Origin: Candidatus Bipolaricaulota bacterium
GTDB lineage: Bacteria > Bipolaricaulota > Bipolaricaulia > M55B111
Direction of reading: 5' to 3'
Length of the DNA stretch: 61,062 nucleotides
Assembly (NCBI GenBank): GCA_018400715.1
Contig: JAGYME010000007.1
Coordinates: forward strand, 1-61,062
Below the pieces are notes generated by a model. The model had not been told where the DNA came from and searched no databases. It saw only the letters and a list, made by a program, of their open reading frames with translations. The stretch's first letter is position 1, and each line of letters begins with the position of its first letter. Below are positions 49,423-58,321 of the stretch, piece by piece. A program made the position numbers and the translations under genes.

Positions 49423-50493
49423 CTAATGGGCAGTTACAAAGTGCATGACGTCCCCATCACGGACCTCGTAGTCCTCGCCCCGGGTTTTCAGCAGACCCTG
49501 GTCCCGGGCCTGTTTGACGCCCCCCATCTCGAGCAGGTCGTCGATGGAGACAACCTCGGCGTGAATAAAGCCCTCAACGAAATCTGAATGGATCTTTCCC
49601 GCTGCCGTCTCCGCGTCCGCTCCCTGGGGGACCGTCCAACTCCGCACTTCCGGCCCATCAGTCGTGTAATATGTGATAAGATTTAACAAGTTATATCCTT
49701 CTCTAATCAATCGATCAAGGGCCGATTCCTCCAACCCCCATTCGGAGAGGTATTCCTTCTGTTCTTCCCTGTTCAAACCTAACTCACGGACCTCGGCCTC
49801 TATCTCGCTGTTTATGACCATGGATTTAGCCCCGACCTCATCGGCGTGGCGCTTCACCGCGTCGATACAATCCTGGGAGGTGTCCTCGCTCACGTTGGCA
49901 ACGTAGAGAACCGGTTTAGCGGTGAGAGGTGACACTCCCCGGAGGTCCTTCAGTTCTACGTCGGAGAACTCGTGATTCCTAATCGGCACGCCCTCCTCGA
50001 GGTCGTCCCTCAATTCTTCGTAGGTTTCTCTGAGATTATCCTGGTCGTCATCCAGCTTTTTCAGGCGGTTTTCAACCGTCTCCAGGTCCTTTAACATCAA
50101 TTCCGTTCGGATAGTCTCTATGTTCTCCTCCGGATCAATCTCCCCACCCTCCACGGGAACGTCAGGGTTGTCGAAACAGCGGACGACGTGGATCAAAGCG
50201 TCCACCCCTCGTATCTCCGAGAGAAACTTGTTTCCCAGGCCCTCACCGTGATGCGCTCCCTCGACCAGTCCGGCCAGGTCGTAGAACTCTATCTTCGTGT
50301 TGACCTTCTCCTTGTCCGGAAATAGCTCAGCAAGCTTGTCCAGCCCGGGATCGGGAACCTCAACCGTACCAATCTGTGCCTCAGTTGTGCAGAAGGGATA
50401 TCCTTCCACGTCAGCGCCAGCTGCAGACAGGGCGTTAAATAACGTTGACTTGCCCGCGTTGGGCAATCCAAGAAAACCACAACTAAAACCCAT
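49423..50493 (-). CDS. ychF: ribosome-binding ATPase YchF/Ola1
   Basis: 356 aa, Obg-family protein that hydrolyses ATP rather than GTP. It shows GFLGLPNAGKSTLFNALSAAGADVEGYPFCTTEAQIGTVEVPD, DLAGLVEGAHHGEGLGNKFL, a coiled insertion (about 130-170), YVANVSED in the base-recognition position and a C-terminal TGS domain ending VRDGDVMHF. AAGGAGGG before the ATG is strong. Its 5' side is occupied by a repeat array. Confidence 0.96.
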   Translation of the reverse strand: MGFSCGFLGLPNAGKSTLFNALSAAGADVEGYPFCTTEAQIGTVEVPDPGLDKLAELFPDKEKVNTKIEFYDLAGLVEGAHHGEGLGNKFLSEIRGVDALIHVVRCFDNPDVPVEGGEIDPEENIETIRTELMLKDLETVENRLKKLDDDQDNLRETYEELRDDLEEGVPIRNHEFSDVELKDLRGVSPLTAKPVLYVANVSEDTSQDCIDAVKRHADEVGAKSMVINSEIEAEVRELGLNREEQKEYLSEWGLEESALDRLIREGYNLLNLITYYTTDGPEVRSWTVPQGADAETAAGKIHSDFVEGFIHAEVVSIDDLLEMGGVKQARDQGLLKTRGEDYEVRDGDVMHFVTAH

Positions 50494-50554
50494 CTTAATC
50501 CCTCCTTGTCCGTGAGTACGTCCAAATTATAACGGTAACTACCGCCCCGTGTAC

Positions 50555-50970
50555 AATTGTCAGTTCTCAGTCCTCAGTCCTCAGTCCGCAGTCCTGGGTG
50601 TTGGGTCTTTGGTCTTAGGTCTTGGCGATTAGTATCTAGTAATCAATTAACAAAATCACCCATTAACCCGTCAACTCATCTCTGCTCACCCGCCAACCTA
50701 ACCCCTAAATCCTAACCCCTGACACCTAAAAACTGGTACCTGACACCTGGTACCTCTTAAACCCCGCCAACCCCCGCTCACTGACCAACCCACATCCTAA
50801 ACCCTAAATCCTACCCCCTACCCCCTACATCCTAACCCCCCATTACCCGTTACCCATCACCCATTACCCAATTCACCAACCAACAAATCACTCAGTCAAC
50901 TCTTTAACTCATTAACCCATTAACTCATTAACCCATTAACTCATTAACCAATTAACCCGTTAACCCGAAC
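50555..50970. repeat. degenerate heptad/octad tandem repeat array C
   Basis: Fills the 498-base gap between ychF and pgsA. It runs from CAGTCCT heptads (50563-50597) through TTGGTCT/TAGGTCT words, CCTAAAT/CCTGACA/CCTGGTA heptads (50697-50757 and 50791-50835), TTACCCA words, to a regular octad run of ATTAACCC and ATTAACTC (50907-50968). Many words are the complement of those in array B. No gene is visible. Confidence 0.8.
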
Positions 50971-50991
50971 CTCGGACGTCGGACAGGAGTA

Positions 50992-51507
50992 TCACTTCGC
51001 CGCTTCCAATTTCCGCTTCATTCCGATATAAAAATAGATGCCCGCGGAGACGTAAGAGCCAGCAACTCCGAGGTAGATAAGCGCGTGAGCGAAGGGTATT
51101 TCAAAGAAGATGGCAATTAAGCCTGCTGATACGAGGAAAGAACTGCCCTTGCCCCAGATGTTTGAGGGAATGACCCCCTGTTCCTCCTGATACATGATTC
51201 CGCCGCCAACTATCAGGGCCAGGTGCGGGAGGAGAAAGAGCCCAAACGCGATCATCGGTATGTCGCCCTCCCAGGAAAGGTAGCCAAACAGCGACATGAA
51301 CAGAGTCTTGTCGGCCAGGGGGTCGAGGATCTGTCCCAGGTCCGTGATCTGGTCCATCGTCCTCGCCACGTAACCGTCTACCACGTCGCTGAGGAGGGCA
51401 ACGGCCAGCAACCCCAGCGCCATGTTGACTTTCCCATAAGCAAGGGAGACGATAATGAGAGGAGTCAAGGCCAGTCTGGACGCTGTAATCGCATTAGCTA
51501 AGTTCAT
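50992..51507 (-). CDS. pgsA: CDP-alcohol phosphatidyltransferase (phosphatidylglycerophosphate synthase type)
   Basis: 171 aa, about five membrane segments. The catalytic signature D-x2-DG-x2-AR-x8-G-x3-D-x3-D reads exactly as DVVDGYVARTMDQITDLGQILDPLAD. The start MNLANAITASRLALTPLI is characteristic of PgsA-like enzymes. It joins CDP-diacylglycerol to glycerol 3-phosphate, although another acceptor is possible. It has no clear ribosome binding site and stands alone between array C and the divergent dcd region. Confidence 0.9.
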   Translation of the reverse strand: MNLANAITASRLALTPLIIVSLAYGKVNMALGLLAVALLSDVVDGYVARTMDQITDLGQILDPLADKTLFMSLFGYLSWEGDIPMIAFGLFLLPHLALIVGGGIMYQEEQGVIPSNIWGKGSSFLVSAGLIAIFFEIPFAHALIYLGVAGSYVSAGIYFYIGMKRKLEAAK

Positions 51508-51567
51508 CTAGAGAATAATAACTATAGCTTTTTTTCAATGCAATACCGAAGGATCGACCGGGAACGG

Positions 51568-51595
51568 TTGCCCGGGAATAAAAATCGTGTAAAAT
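51568..51595 (+). promoter_or_regulatory. candidate sigma-70 promoter upstream of dcd
   Basis: TTGCCC at 51568-51573 and TAAAAT at 51590-51595, separated by 16 bases. It lies about 200 bases before the dcd start. A 62-codon frame (51612-51800) between the two has no good ribosome binding site and is not called. Otherwise the 289-base gap looks empty. Confidence 0.35.
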
Positions 51596-51796
51596 AATTT
51601 AGGATGGATTCATGGAGGTTCCGATTCATGCGTCAGAATATCCATCCCTCACCTTGTTAACACAAGAGTTACCAGAGGAGCAGGGCGCTATTACCGGCGT
51701 CGTTCAATTTACGACCCGGTTGAAGTATCTATTTTTACAATTAACGCCAGTTAACCTATTCAGGGGTAAAATCGGCGAAAAAAGGAAGGTTTTACA

Positions 51797-52333
51797 ATGA
51801 TTTTAAACGACAGGGAGATCAAGGAGGCCGAGCCTCTTTCCCCACTCATTACCGAGTTGAAGGCTGACGGGAAGGTCAGTTACGGGCTGGGTTCTTTTGG
51901 TTACGACATCAGGATCGACGACGAGTTCAGAATATTTACCGACGTTCACTCCACGGAAATCGACCCCAAGAACTTCAACGATGAGGCGTTCGTCACGGTA
52001 GAAAAGAAGACGGTAACCATACCACCAAACTCCTTCTTGCTGGGGAAGTCCCTTGAGGAATTCCACATGCCAGACGACCTGTTCGGCCTGGTCGTCGGCA
52101 AGAGCACTTACGCTCGCTGTGGCATAATCGTCAACATGACCCCCATTGAGCCGGGCTGGAGAGGTTACCTGACCATAGAGGTGTCAAATACGACTCCACT
52201 GCCGGCAAAGATCTACGCCGGCGAGGGGATCGCCCAGGTCGTTTTCTTCCGCGGGAACAGGCCAGAGATAACTTACGGCGACAGAAAGGGAAAATATCAA
52301 AATCAAAAAGGCATAGAGGTGGCAAAAATATGA
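51797..52333 (+). CDS. dcd: dCTP deaminase
   Basis: 178 aa trimeric dUTPase-fold enzyme converting dCTP to dUTP (or dUMP in bifunctional forms). It shows MILNDREI, GLGSFGYDIRIDDEF, the catalytic segment GKSTYARCGIIVNMTPIEPGWRGYLTIEVSN, and IYAGEGIAQVVFF. AAGGAAGG supports the ATG. The stop overlaps thyX by 4 bases, making a compact unit for making dTMP from dCTP through dUMP. Confidence 0.96.
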   Translation: MILNDREIKEAEPLSPLITELKADGKVSYGLGSFGYDIRIDDEFRIFTDVHSTEIDPKNFNDEAFVTVEKKTVTIPPNSFLLGKSLEEFHMPDDLFGLVVGKSTYARCGIIVNMTPIEPGWRGYLTIEVSNTTPLPAKIYAGEGIAQVVFFRGNRPEITYGDRKGKYQNQKGIEVAKI

Positions 52334-52911
52334 AGGTAAGCTTAGTCCGCTGCACTGACGATCCTGAAGGTATGATCGCCGAAGCCGCGAGGATTTCTCA
52401 CATGGCTTCGGGGGAAGGAAAAGAGGACGATCGAGACCTCATCCGCAGGCTGAGGGATTGGGGCCACTGGTCGCCATTTGAGTTCGCCAGCGCGACCTTC
52501 TTCGTCGAAGGAGTAAGCCGGAGCTGTCTGGCACAAATAACGCGCCACCGACTGGGAAGCTTCATGGTCAGGTCGATGCGCTACGTGAAGCAGGAACCGG
52601 ACGAGGTCGTGGTACCCGACACGGTGGAAGAGGCCGGCGTCTCCGACGACTTCCGCGACCAGGTAGTCTCCAACTACGAGGCCTACCAGAAGATGCTGGA
52701 TGCGGGCGTGCCCAAGGAGGACGCCAGGTTCATCCTGCCCATCGGCAGCAAGACGTCGCTCTACTTCAAGACGAACTTCCGGGAATACCGGCACATAATT
52801 GATATCAGGAAGACAGAGGAGGCCCAGTGGGAGATCAGGAGGCTGGCGGAGGAGTTCCTCGACCAGCTTTCCGAGCTGGCGCCGTCGGTTTTCGAGGACC
52901 AGATAGATTAA
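52330..52911 (+). CDS. thyX: flavin-dependent thymidylate synthase
   Basis: 193 aa. The ThyX motif RHRxxSxxxxSxR is exact: RHRLGSFMVRSMRY at 72-85. The C-terminal INFREYRHIIDIR-like TNFREYRHIIDIRKTEEAQWEIR is the FAD/dUMP site. It methylates dUMP with methylene-tetrahydrofolate and FADH2, so no DHFR-linked ThyA is needed. AGAGGTGG precedes the ATG inside dcd. A hairpin follows. Confidence 0.96.
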   Translation: MKVSLVRCTDDPEGMIAEAARISHMASGEGKEDDRDLIRRLRDWGHWSPFEFASATFFVEGVSRSCLAQITRHRLGSFMVRSMRYVKQEPDEVVVPDTVEEAGVSDDFRDQVVSNYEAYQKMLDAGVPKEDARFILPIGSKTSLYFKTNFREYRHIIDIRKTEEAQWEIRRLAEEFLDQLSELAPSVFEDQID

Positions 52912-52915
52912 CGGC

Positions 52916-52961
52916 CGTCTCGTAGGCGCAAGCACCATTATATAGGTCACTACAGGAGACG
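52916..52961 (+). terminator. possible hairpin after thyX
   Basis: CGTCTCGTAG (52916-52925) can pair with CTAC and GAGACG (52950-52961), with a two-base bulge and a 24-base loop. It begins 5 bases after the thyX stop but lacks a U-tract, so it is at best a weak or Rho-aided end. Confidence 0.3.
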
Positions 52962-53027
52962 ACAATTGTCACGACCTGCCACGGCAACTATCCCGGTGAA
53001 CTCGGAAGAAGTCCTGTATAATAACTC

Positions 53028-53056
53028 TTGACATCCGCGGTTTACGAGGTTAGTTA
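53028..53056 (+). promoter_or_regulatory. candidate promoter of the HerA-like gene
   Basis: TTGACA at 53028-53033, then 17 bases, then TAGTTA at 53051-53056, about 57 bases before the start codon. The -35 is perfect and the -10 is weak. A separate perfect TATAAT stands at 53017-53022 without a matching -35. Confidence 0.4.
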
Positions 53057-53113
53057 TGTTAATTATGAAAATTATGAAGTTTTTTACGTGCGAAGTATTT
53101 TCTTGAGGTTCAT

Positions 53114-54895
53114 ATGAAGGAACTCAACATAAGTCAGGACCTGGAGTTTTCTCTTAACGAGTTAATCGGAAAGTGTATTGGAATACTGGGGATTAGAGGA
53201 TCGGGAAAGTCCAACACCGCCGGCGTGATCTTCGAAGAGTTACTCAAGCACAGCTACCCCCTGACGGTGGTCGACATCGACGGAGAGTACTTTGGCCTGA
53301 AGGAGGAGTACGAACTCCTCGTCATCGGTCAGGGAGAGAACGTCGACATATCGATCGAGCCCGAGGACGCGGCCCAGGTCGCCGAGATAAGCATCAAGCA
53401 GAGCATCCCCGTCGTCCTTGACCTGAGCGGCTTCCTCAAGGAAGAACAGAGGTCCATGCTTAAGAGCTACTTTACCGACCTCTGGAACTGGGCCGGCAAG
53501 CTGCGGAAGCCGTACATGATCGGCATTGAGGAATCTCACGAGTTCATCCCCCAGGGCAAGAAGTCCGAACTGAAGGAGATAATCACGAGGTTGGCCCTCA
53601 GGGGGAGAAAGCGCGGCCTGGGAGCGGTAATCATCTCCCAGCGGAGCGCCAAGGTCGAAAAGGACGTCCTCACCCAGGCGGGCATGCTCTTTCTCCACCG
53701 CGTAGTCCACGAGGCCGACATGAAGGTCTACAACGACCTCCTGCCCTGGTCCAAGGGCGACGTCAGAAATAAGGTCAACAAGCTGGATACCGGGGACTGC
53801 ATATTCCTCGACGAGAAGTCAACGGAGAAGATCTACGTGCGCGAGAGGTCCACCTTTCACGCCGGATTTACCCCCTCCCTGGATACCGTCGACACCCCTC
53901 AACTCAAACAGGTGGGCGAGAGCATAATCGAGGCAATTCAGGACGCAAAGGAAAAGGGCAAGCGCAAGAAGAGCAAAGTAGAAGAGCTCCGCGACCGCGT
54001 CGCCGAGCTGGAGGACGAACTTGAGCAAAAGAACGAGCAGGTCAAGGAGCTCAAGCGGACGGCGGAGACGCTCGGATACATTGAAGTCGACATGGACAAC
54101 GCCCAGTTCCCCAAAGTCCAGAAGATCTCCAAGGCCGTGATCGAGTCGCTCGAGGTCGCCGAGATAATTAAGGACGGTGAAAAGGACGAAGCGTTCAAGG
54201 CCATCGCCGAGACGCTCGCATCGCAGAGCGAGAGACGGGAAAAACGGGTAGACATGGTGGACCGCTCTACTCCCAAAAGTGAAGAAGAAGAGGAGGACTC
54301 GTATCAGCCCGGGGACGTCAGGTTCTCTCGGTCCAACTCGAAGAGCTTCGGCATACCTTACAAGGAGGGGGAAGAAACCGGCAAGAAAAACGTCCCTTCC
54401 CGGGGAGACGGCGACGCCAAGGAGGAGTTCGAGGAGCTTCCCGAACCGATCAGGGCCAGGGTGGACAACATCTTTCACAAGGTAAAGAGGCTGAACAGGA
54501 CACAGCAAAAGATACTCGCCTTCCTCGTAGACCACCGCCCCTACTCCTACGACATGAAACAGATCAGCGCCTGGCTGAAGACCCCCACGGGCCAGTTACA
54601 GTCAAACAGGCCGAATGGCCTACTTGATCTCGGCCTAATTATCAGAGAAAATAGATCAATTGGTTTACATTATAGATCAAATTTAAAGAACTTCGTCGAC
54701 AGGGAATTTGCAATATACAAGCCGGATTTCGGCTCGAGAGAAAAACACCTTGTCATCGCGGAGTTGAAGAGAAGGTTCTTATCACTGGTGGGCAAGAAGA
54801 AAAAACAGAAACGCGACAGCGTCAAGCTCCCTAACGAAAAGAGCTCATTCTTTTCGGGGGAGAAGCTAACCAAGAAGGACTTCTCCTTTCAGTAA
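53114..54895 (+). CDS. HerA/DUF87-type ATPase with C-terminal winged helix
   Basis: 593 aa. The motor domain has Walker A GIRGSGKS (26-33), VVDIDGEYFGL, Walker B-like IGIEESHEF (about 137-145), LRGRKRGLGAVIISQRSAKVEKDVLTQAG and the closing FIDEKSTEKIYVRER-like segment, as in archaeal HerA-related ATPases (hexameric DNA translocases). A coiled coil (about 285-325) leads to a low-complexity acidic linker (375-440) and a winged-helix-like region (about 445-520: RTQQKILAFLVDH, ISAWLKTPTGQLQSNRPNGLLDLGLI). No NurA nuclease, Mre11 or Rad50 is adjacent. It may be a stand-alone translocase or a defence-type ATPase. Confidence 0.85.
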   Translation: MKELNISQDLEFSLNELIGKCIGILGIRGSGKSNTAGVIFEELLKHSYPLTVVDIDGEYFGLKEEYELLVIGQGENVDISIEPEDAAQVAEISIKQSIPVVLDLSGFLKEEQRSMLKSYFTDLWNWAGKLRKPYMIGIEESHEFIPQGKKSELKEIITRLALRGRKRGLGAVIISQRSAKVEKDVLTQAGMLFLHRVVHEADMKVYNDLLPWSKGDVRNKVNKLDTGDCIFLDEKSTEKIYVRERSTFHAGFTPSLDTVDTPQLKQVGESIIEAIQDAKEKGKRKKSKVEELRDRVAELEDELEQKNEQVKELKRTAETLGYIEVDMDNAQFPKVQKISKAVIESLEVAEIIKDGEKDEAFKAIAETLASQSERREKRVDMVDRSTPKSEEEEEDSYQPGDVRFSRSNSKSFGIPYKEGEETGKKNVPSRGDGDAKEEFEELPEPIRARVDNIFHKVKRLNRTQQKILAFLVDHRPYSYDMKQISAWLKTPTGQLQSNRPNGLLDLGLIIRENRSIGLHYRSNLKNFVDREFAIYKPDFGSREKHLVIAELKRRFLSLVGKKKKQKRDSVKLPNEKSSFFSGEKLTKKDFSFQ

Positions 54896-54912
54896 ACGGA
54901 TTGATGGGCAGG

Positions 54913-54965
54913 TGGGGCCATATCGTCGATGCCGTCGATCAGATGCCCCAAAACGAGGTTTTTTT
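54913..54965 (+). terminator. probable terminator after the HerA-like gene
   Basis: TGGGGC (54913-54918) and GCCCCA (54945-54950) form a stem with a long 26-base loop, followed after a short spacer by seven T at 54959-54965. The long loop makes it less certain. Confidence 0.4.
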
Positions 54966-55085
54966 GATTTCTAAACTTGAGAAGTACCTTGAATCTACGT
55001 AGAATTGGCTTTTGTAGGGATGTTTTTATCACATTCGGGAAATTTTTCCTAACCTATTTATTATACCTATCAAAGGAGGTTCTCA

Positions 55086-55403
55086 ATGAACAAAGGTGAA
55101 TTGGTAGACAGAGTATACCGAAATTCTGACTGCACCAAGCAGGAATGTAGGGAATTGGTAGACAAGGTGGTCGACACAATAACCGAAGAGGTCTCTAAAG
55201 GAGAGGAAGTAAGACTGGTCAACTTTGGCACCTTCAAGCCCAACCCTAGAAAGGCAACCGTCAAACGCCACCCGAAGACCGGTAAGAAGATCGAGGTACC
55301 CAGCAAGGTTACCCCGAAGTTTTCCCCGGGCAAAGGCTTCACCGAAAAGGTCCAGGACAACCTGGAGACGACCGACAGCGGCAAAGACTACAAGCGGAAG
55401 TAA
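55086..55403 (+). CDS. hup: HU/IHF-family DNA-binding protein
   Basis: 105 aa. Two N-terminal helices (MNKGELVDRVYRNSDCTKQE, VDKVVDTITEEVSKGEEV), the GTF turn in VNFGTFKPNPRKAT, the DNA-binding arm RHPKTGKKIEVPSKVTPKFSPGKGFTEKV, then a 15-residue charged tail (ETTDSGKDYKRK) beyond the usual HU end at about 90. The arm reads VPSKVTPKF rather than IPA..VP.F, a mild departure near the intercalating Pro. AAAGGAGGT seven bases upstream gives strong translation. It is a nucleoid protein gene transcribed alone. Confidence 0.95.
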   Translation: MNKGELVDRVYRNSDCTKQECRELVDKVVDTITEEVSKGEEVRLVNFGTFKPNPRKATVKRHPKTGKKIEVPSKVTPKFSPGKGFTEKVQDNLETTDSGKDYKRK

Positions 55404-55474
55404 CCGGCCATAAGGCGAAAACGCTGACGGCGCCGGCACCAGCCGCGCCATAACCTTCATATTCTGGGAAACGG

Positions 55475-56482
55475 ATGGAAAAATATACCGATCTACTGGA
55501 GCAAATCGAAGAGATAGAAGAGGACTCCTCAGACAAACTCCGGGACCTAAAATCGCTCGACGACTGCGAACAGGTCAGAGTGGAATACCTGGGCAGGAAC
55601 GGAAAGATTCCGAACCTGTTCCAACGGTTAGGCGAACTCCCCGACGAATACAGGGCAGAGGCCGGGAAGAAGATTAACCAGCTCAAGTCTTCGCTTGACG
55701 AGCGGATAAACGAGAAGAAGAGGGAACTCGAAGAAGAGAAGCAGAAAAACCAGCTTGAGGAAGAATCTCTCGACGTAACCTTACCGGGAAGACGGCGGGG
55801 GGTAGGTAAACTTCATATCCTTACTCAGGTCCAGAACGAACTTGTCGAGATATTCAAGCGGATGGGTTTTTCCCGGGCTACCGGTCCGGAGGTAGAAACG
55901 GACTACTACAACTTCGAGGCCTTGAACATACCAGAACTCCATCCCGCCCGCGACGAGTGGGACTCGCTGTACTTAGATGACGGAGTTCTGCTGCGGACCC
56001 ACACCTCCCCGGTACAGATCAGGGTGATGGAAGACCACAGACCTCCCGTGAAGATCATCTGTCCGGGAAAGTGTTTCCGGAGAGATACCCCGGACGCCAC
56101 CCATTATCCGGTCTTCTTTCAGGTGGAGCTGCTGTGGATCGACCGCGAGCTCTCCTTCGCCAACTTGAAGTACGTCATCAAGACGTTCGTCGAGGAGTTC
56201 TTCGGGCCTGACTTCGAGATGAGGTTCAGGGCGGATTACTTCCCGTTCACAGAGCCGAGCGCTGAGGTAGACATCCGTCCGCCTGACGGCGACGAATGGC
56301 TGGAGATAATGGGCTCCGGCATGGTGGACCCCAACGTCCTGGAGGCAGTCGACTACGACCCGGAGAAGTACCAGGGATTCGCCCTGGGTTTGGGGGTCGA
56401 CAGGATGGCGATGTTGAAGTACGGGATCGACGACATCCGCCTCTTCTATCGTAACGACCTGAGGTTCTTACGACAGTTTTAG
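55475..56482 (+). CDS. pheS: phenylalanyl-tRNA synthetase alpha subunit
   Basis: 335 aa class II synthetase subunit. The N-terminal coiled coil (about 1-95) binds tRNA. Motif 2 reads GKCFRRDTPDATHYPVFFQVE, with the signature DATH, and motif 3 reads ALGLGVDRMAMLKYGIDDIRLFY. The beta subunit gene pheT, normally directly downstream, is missing: the next gene runs the other way with its stop abutting this one. So pheS and pheT are split in this genome. The ribosome binding site is weak. Confidence 0.96.
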   Translation: MEKYTDLLEQIEEIEEDSSDKLRDLKSLDDCEQVRVEYLGRNGKIPNLFQRLGELPDEYRAEAGKKINQLKSSLDERINEKKRELEEEKQKNQLEEESLDVTLPGRRRGVGKLHILTQVQNELVEIFKRMGFSRATGPEVETDYYNFEALNIPELHPARDEWDSLYLDDGVLLRTHTSPVQIRVMEDHRPPVKIICPGKCFRRDTPDATHYPVFFQVELLWIDRELSFANLKYVIKTFVEEFFGPDFEMRFRADYFPFTEPSAEVDIRPPDGDEWLEIMGSGMVDPNVLEAVDYDPEKYQGFALGLGVDRMAMLKYGIDDIRLFYRNDLRFLRQF

Positions 56483-58306
56483 TTACTCGACCGTTACGCT
56501 CTTGGCCAGATTTCTCGGTTGATCGACGTCCGTTCCTCTGAGCACGCCGATGTGGTAGGCAAGTAACTGCAGGGGAATCGTAAACACGAGCGGCGTGAGC
56601 AGTTTCTCGGTGCGAGGAAGTGGAACAAGTTCGTCAGCTATACCTTCCACTTCGCCACCCAGATCATCGGTAAGCACGATGACCTTTCCCTTCCTCGCTC
56701 TTACTTCTTCTATGTTGGAAAAGACCTTGTCGTAGACGGAATTCTTCGTAATTAACGCCACAACAGGCATGCGCTCGTCGATCAGGGCGATCGGGCCGTG
56801 CTTTAACTCCCCGGCGGGATAACCTTCAGCGTGAATGTAGGAGATCTCCTTCAGTTTCAGCGCCCCCTCCATCGCTATCGGATAGAGGATGTCCCGGCCG
56901 AGAAAGAGGAAGTGCTCCTTCTCGTAGAACTTTTCCGCCAGTTCGGCGACCTTATCCTCGTTATCCAGCTGTTCCTGGACCATCTGGGGTGCCCCCTCCA
57001 ACACGGAAGCCATCTCCCGGGCGGTGGAATCGGAGATCGAACCTCTCATCCGCCCTATCTCCAGACCCAACACGGAGAGAGCAGTTAGCTGGGCCGTAAA
57101 CGCCTTCGTCGAGGCAACCCCTATCTCCGGTCCCGCGTGCGTGTAGAGGACCGCATCCGACCTCCTCGTGATCGTCGAGCCGAGGACGTTGGGCACGGAG
57201 ACGATAGTCGACCCGGCATCGCGGGCCTTCTCCAGTCCAGCCAGGGTGTCCGCGGTCTCTCCCGACTGTGAGACCCCCACGACGAGCGAGCTGTCGTCGA
57301 GCGGGGGGTTCCTGTAGCGGAATTCCGAGCCCAGCTCGACCTCTATGGGCAGGTCAAGGAAGTCCTCCCACAGGTACTTTGCAACGCGGCTCGCGTAGGC
57401 GGAAGTACCGCAGGCGACGATGAAGAGCTTGTCGGCATCGTTGACGACCTTCGCCGCCAGTTCTCCCTCGTCCCAGGTCAGGCCGCCGCCCTTGAACCTC
57501 CGTGACCTAAACGTATCGCTTACCGCCTGGGGCTGCTCGTGTATTTCCTTGAGCATGAAGTGCTTGTACCCCTCCTTTCTGGCGGCGACCGGGTTCCAAT
57601 CGATGTGCCTGACTTCCTTGTCAGCCGGCTGACCCTGGAGGTCGGTTATCTCCACGGCGGAATCCGTCAAAAGGACCATCTCGTTGTCCTCCAGGTAGAT
57701 CACGTCCCTGGTGTACTCGAGAACGGCCGGAATATCGGAGGCGAGGAACCTGTCGCCGTCTGCGGTCCCCACGATTAACGGGCTACCCCGCCGGGCCCCG
57801 ACTATCTTTCGGGGCTCCTCGCTGTAGACTACCGCGACGGCAAAGGTCCCCTCGACTGACTCCAGGGCGGCACGGACCTTTTCCTCGAGAGACCCCGACT
57901 GTTCACCGATGAGGTGTACGATTACCTCCGTATCCGTCTCCGAGTTGAACTTATGTCCCTTGGCCTCCAGGTCGCTTTTCAGCTCCCGGTAGTTCTCGAC
58001 GATGCCGTTGTGCACCAGGCTGTACCGATCGTTACAGCCGGTATGAGGGTGGGCGTTTGCGTTGTCCGGCTTCCCGTGAGTTGCCCAGCGGGTGTGTCCG
58101 ATGCCGACGGAACCGGAGACCGGCGAACCCATCAACTTTTCCTCCAGGTCGGAGATCTTTCCCGCCATTTTCTCGGTCCGTATCTCCCCGTCCGACAGGA
58201 CGGTGATACCCGCAGAGTCGTATCCCCGATACTCCAGGCGCTTAAGCCCCGACAGGAGTACGGGTTGGGCCTCGCGACTACCGAGATAACCAATTATTCC
58301 ACACAT
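56483..58306 (-). CDS. glmS: glutamine-fructose-6-phosphate aminotransferase
   Basis: 607 aa. It makes glucosamine 6-phosphate for cell-wall synthesis. The glutaminase domain opens MCGIIGYLG with nucleophile Cys2, then GIGHTRWATHGKP and HNGIVENYRELK. Two SIS sugar-isomerase domains follow, with ACGTSAYAS, GVSQSGETADTL and the C-terminal end DVDQPRNLAKSVTVE, which is canonical. AAGGAGGT precedes the ATG. I see no glmS ribozyme upstream; the LolA-like gene ends 15 bases away, so the two are co-transcribed. Confidence 0.97.
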   Translation of the reverse strand: MCGIIGYLGSREAQPVLLSGLKRLEYRGYDSAGITVLSDGEIRTEKMAGKISDLEEKLMGSPVSGSVGIGHTRWATHGKPDNANAHPHTGCNDRYSLVHNGIVENYRELKSDLEAKGHKFNSETDTEVIVHLIGEQSGSLEEKVRAALESVEGTFAVAVVYSEEPRKIVGARRGSPLIVGTADGDRFLASDIPAVLEYTRDVIYLEDNEMVLLTDSAVEITDLQGQPADKEVRHIDWNPVAARKEGYKHFMLKEIHEQPQAVSDTFRSRRFKGGGLTWDEGELAAKVVNDADKLFIVACGTSAYASRVAKYLWEDFLDLPIEVELGSEFRYRNPPLDDSSLVVGVSQSGETADTLAGLEKARDAGSTIVSVPNVLGSTITRRSDAVLYTHAGPEIGVASTKAFTAQLTALSVLGLEIGRMRGSISDSTAREMASVLEGAPQMVQEQLDNEDKVAELAEKFYEKEHFLFLGRDILYPIAMEGALKLKEISYIHAEGYPAGELKHGPIALIDERMPVVALITKNSVYDKVFSNIEEVRARKGKVIVLTDDLGGEVEGIADELVPLPRTEKLLTPLVFTIPLQLLAYHIGVLRGTDVDQPRNLAKSVTVE

Positions 58307-58321
58307 GTTTACCTCCTTTCA

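Noticed and set aside
51612..51800. 62-codon frame just upstream of dcd
   Set aside because: No ribosome binding site and unconvincing composition. It ends inside the dcd start; probably 5' leader.
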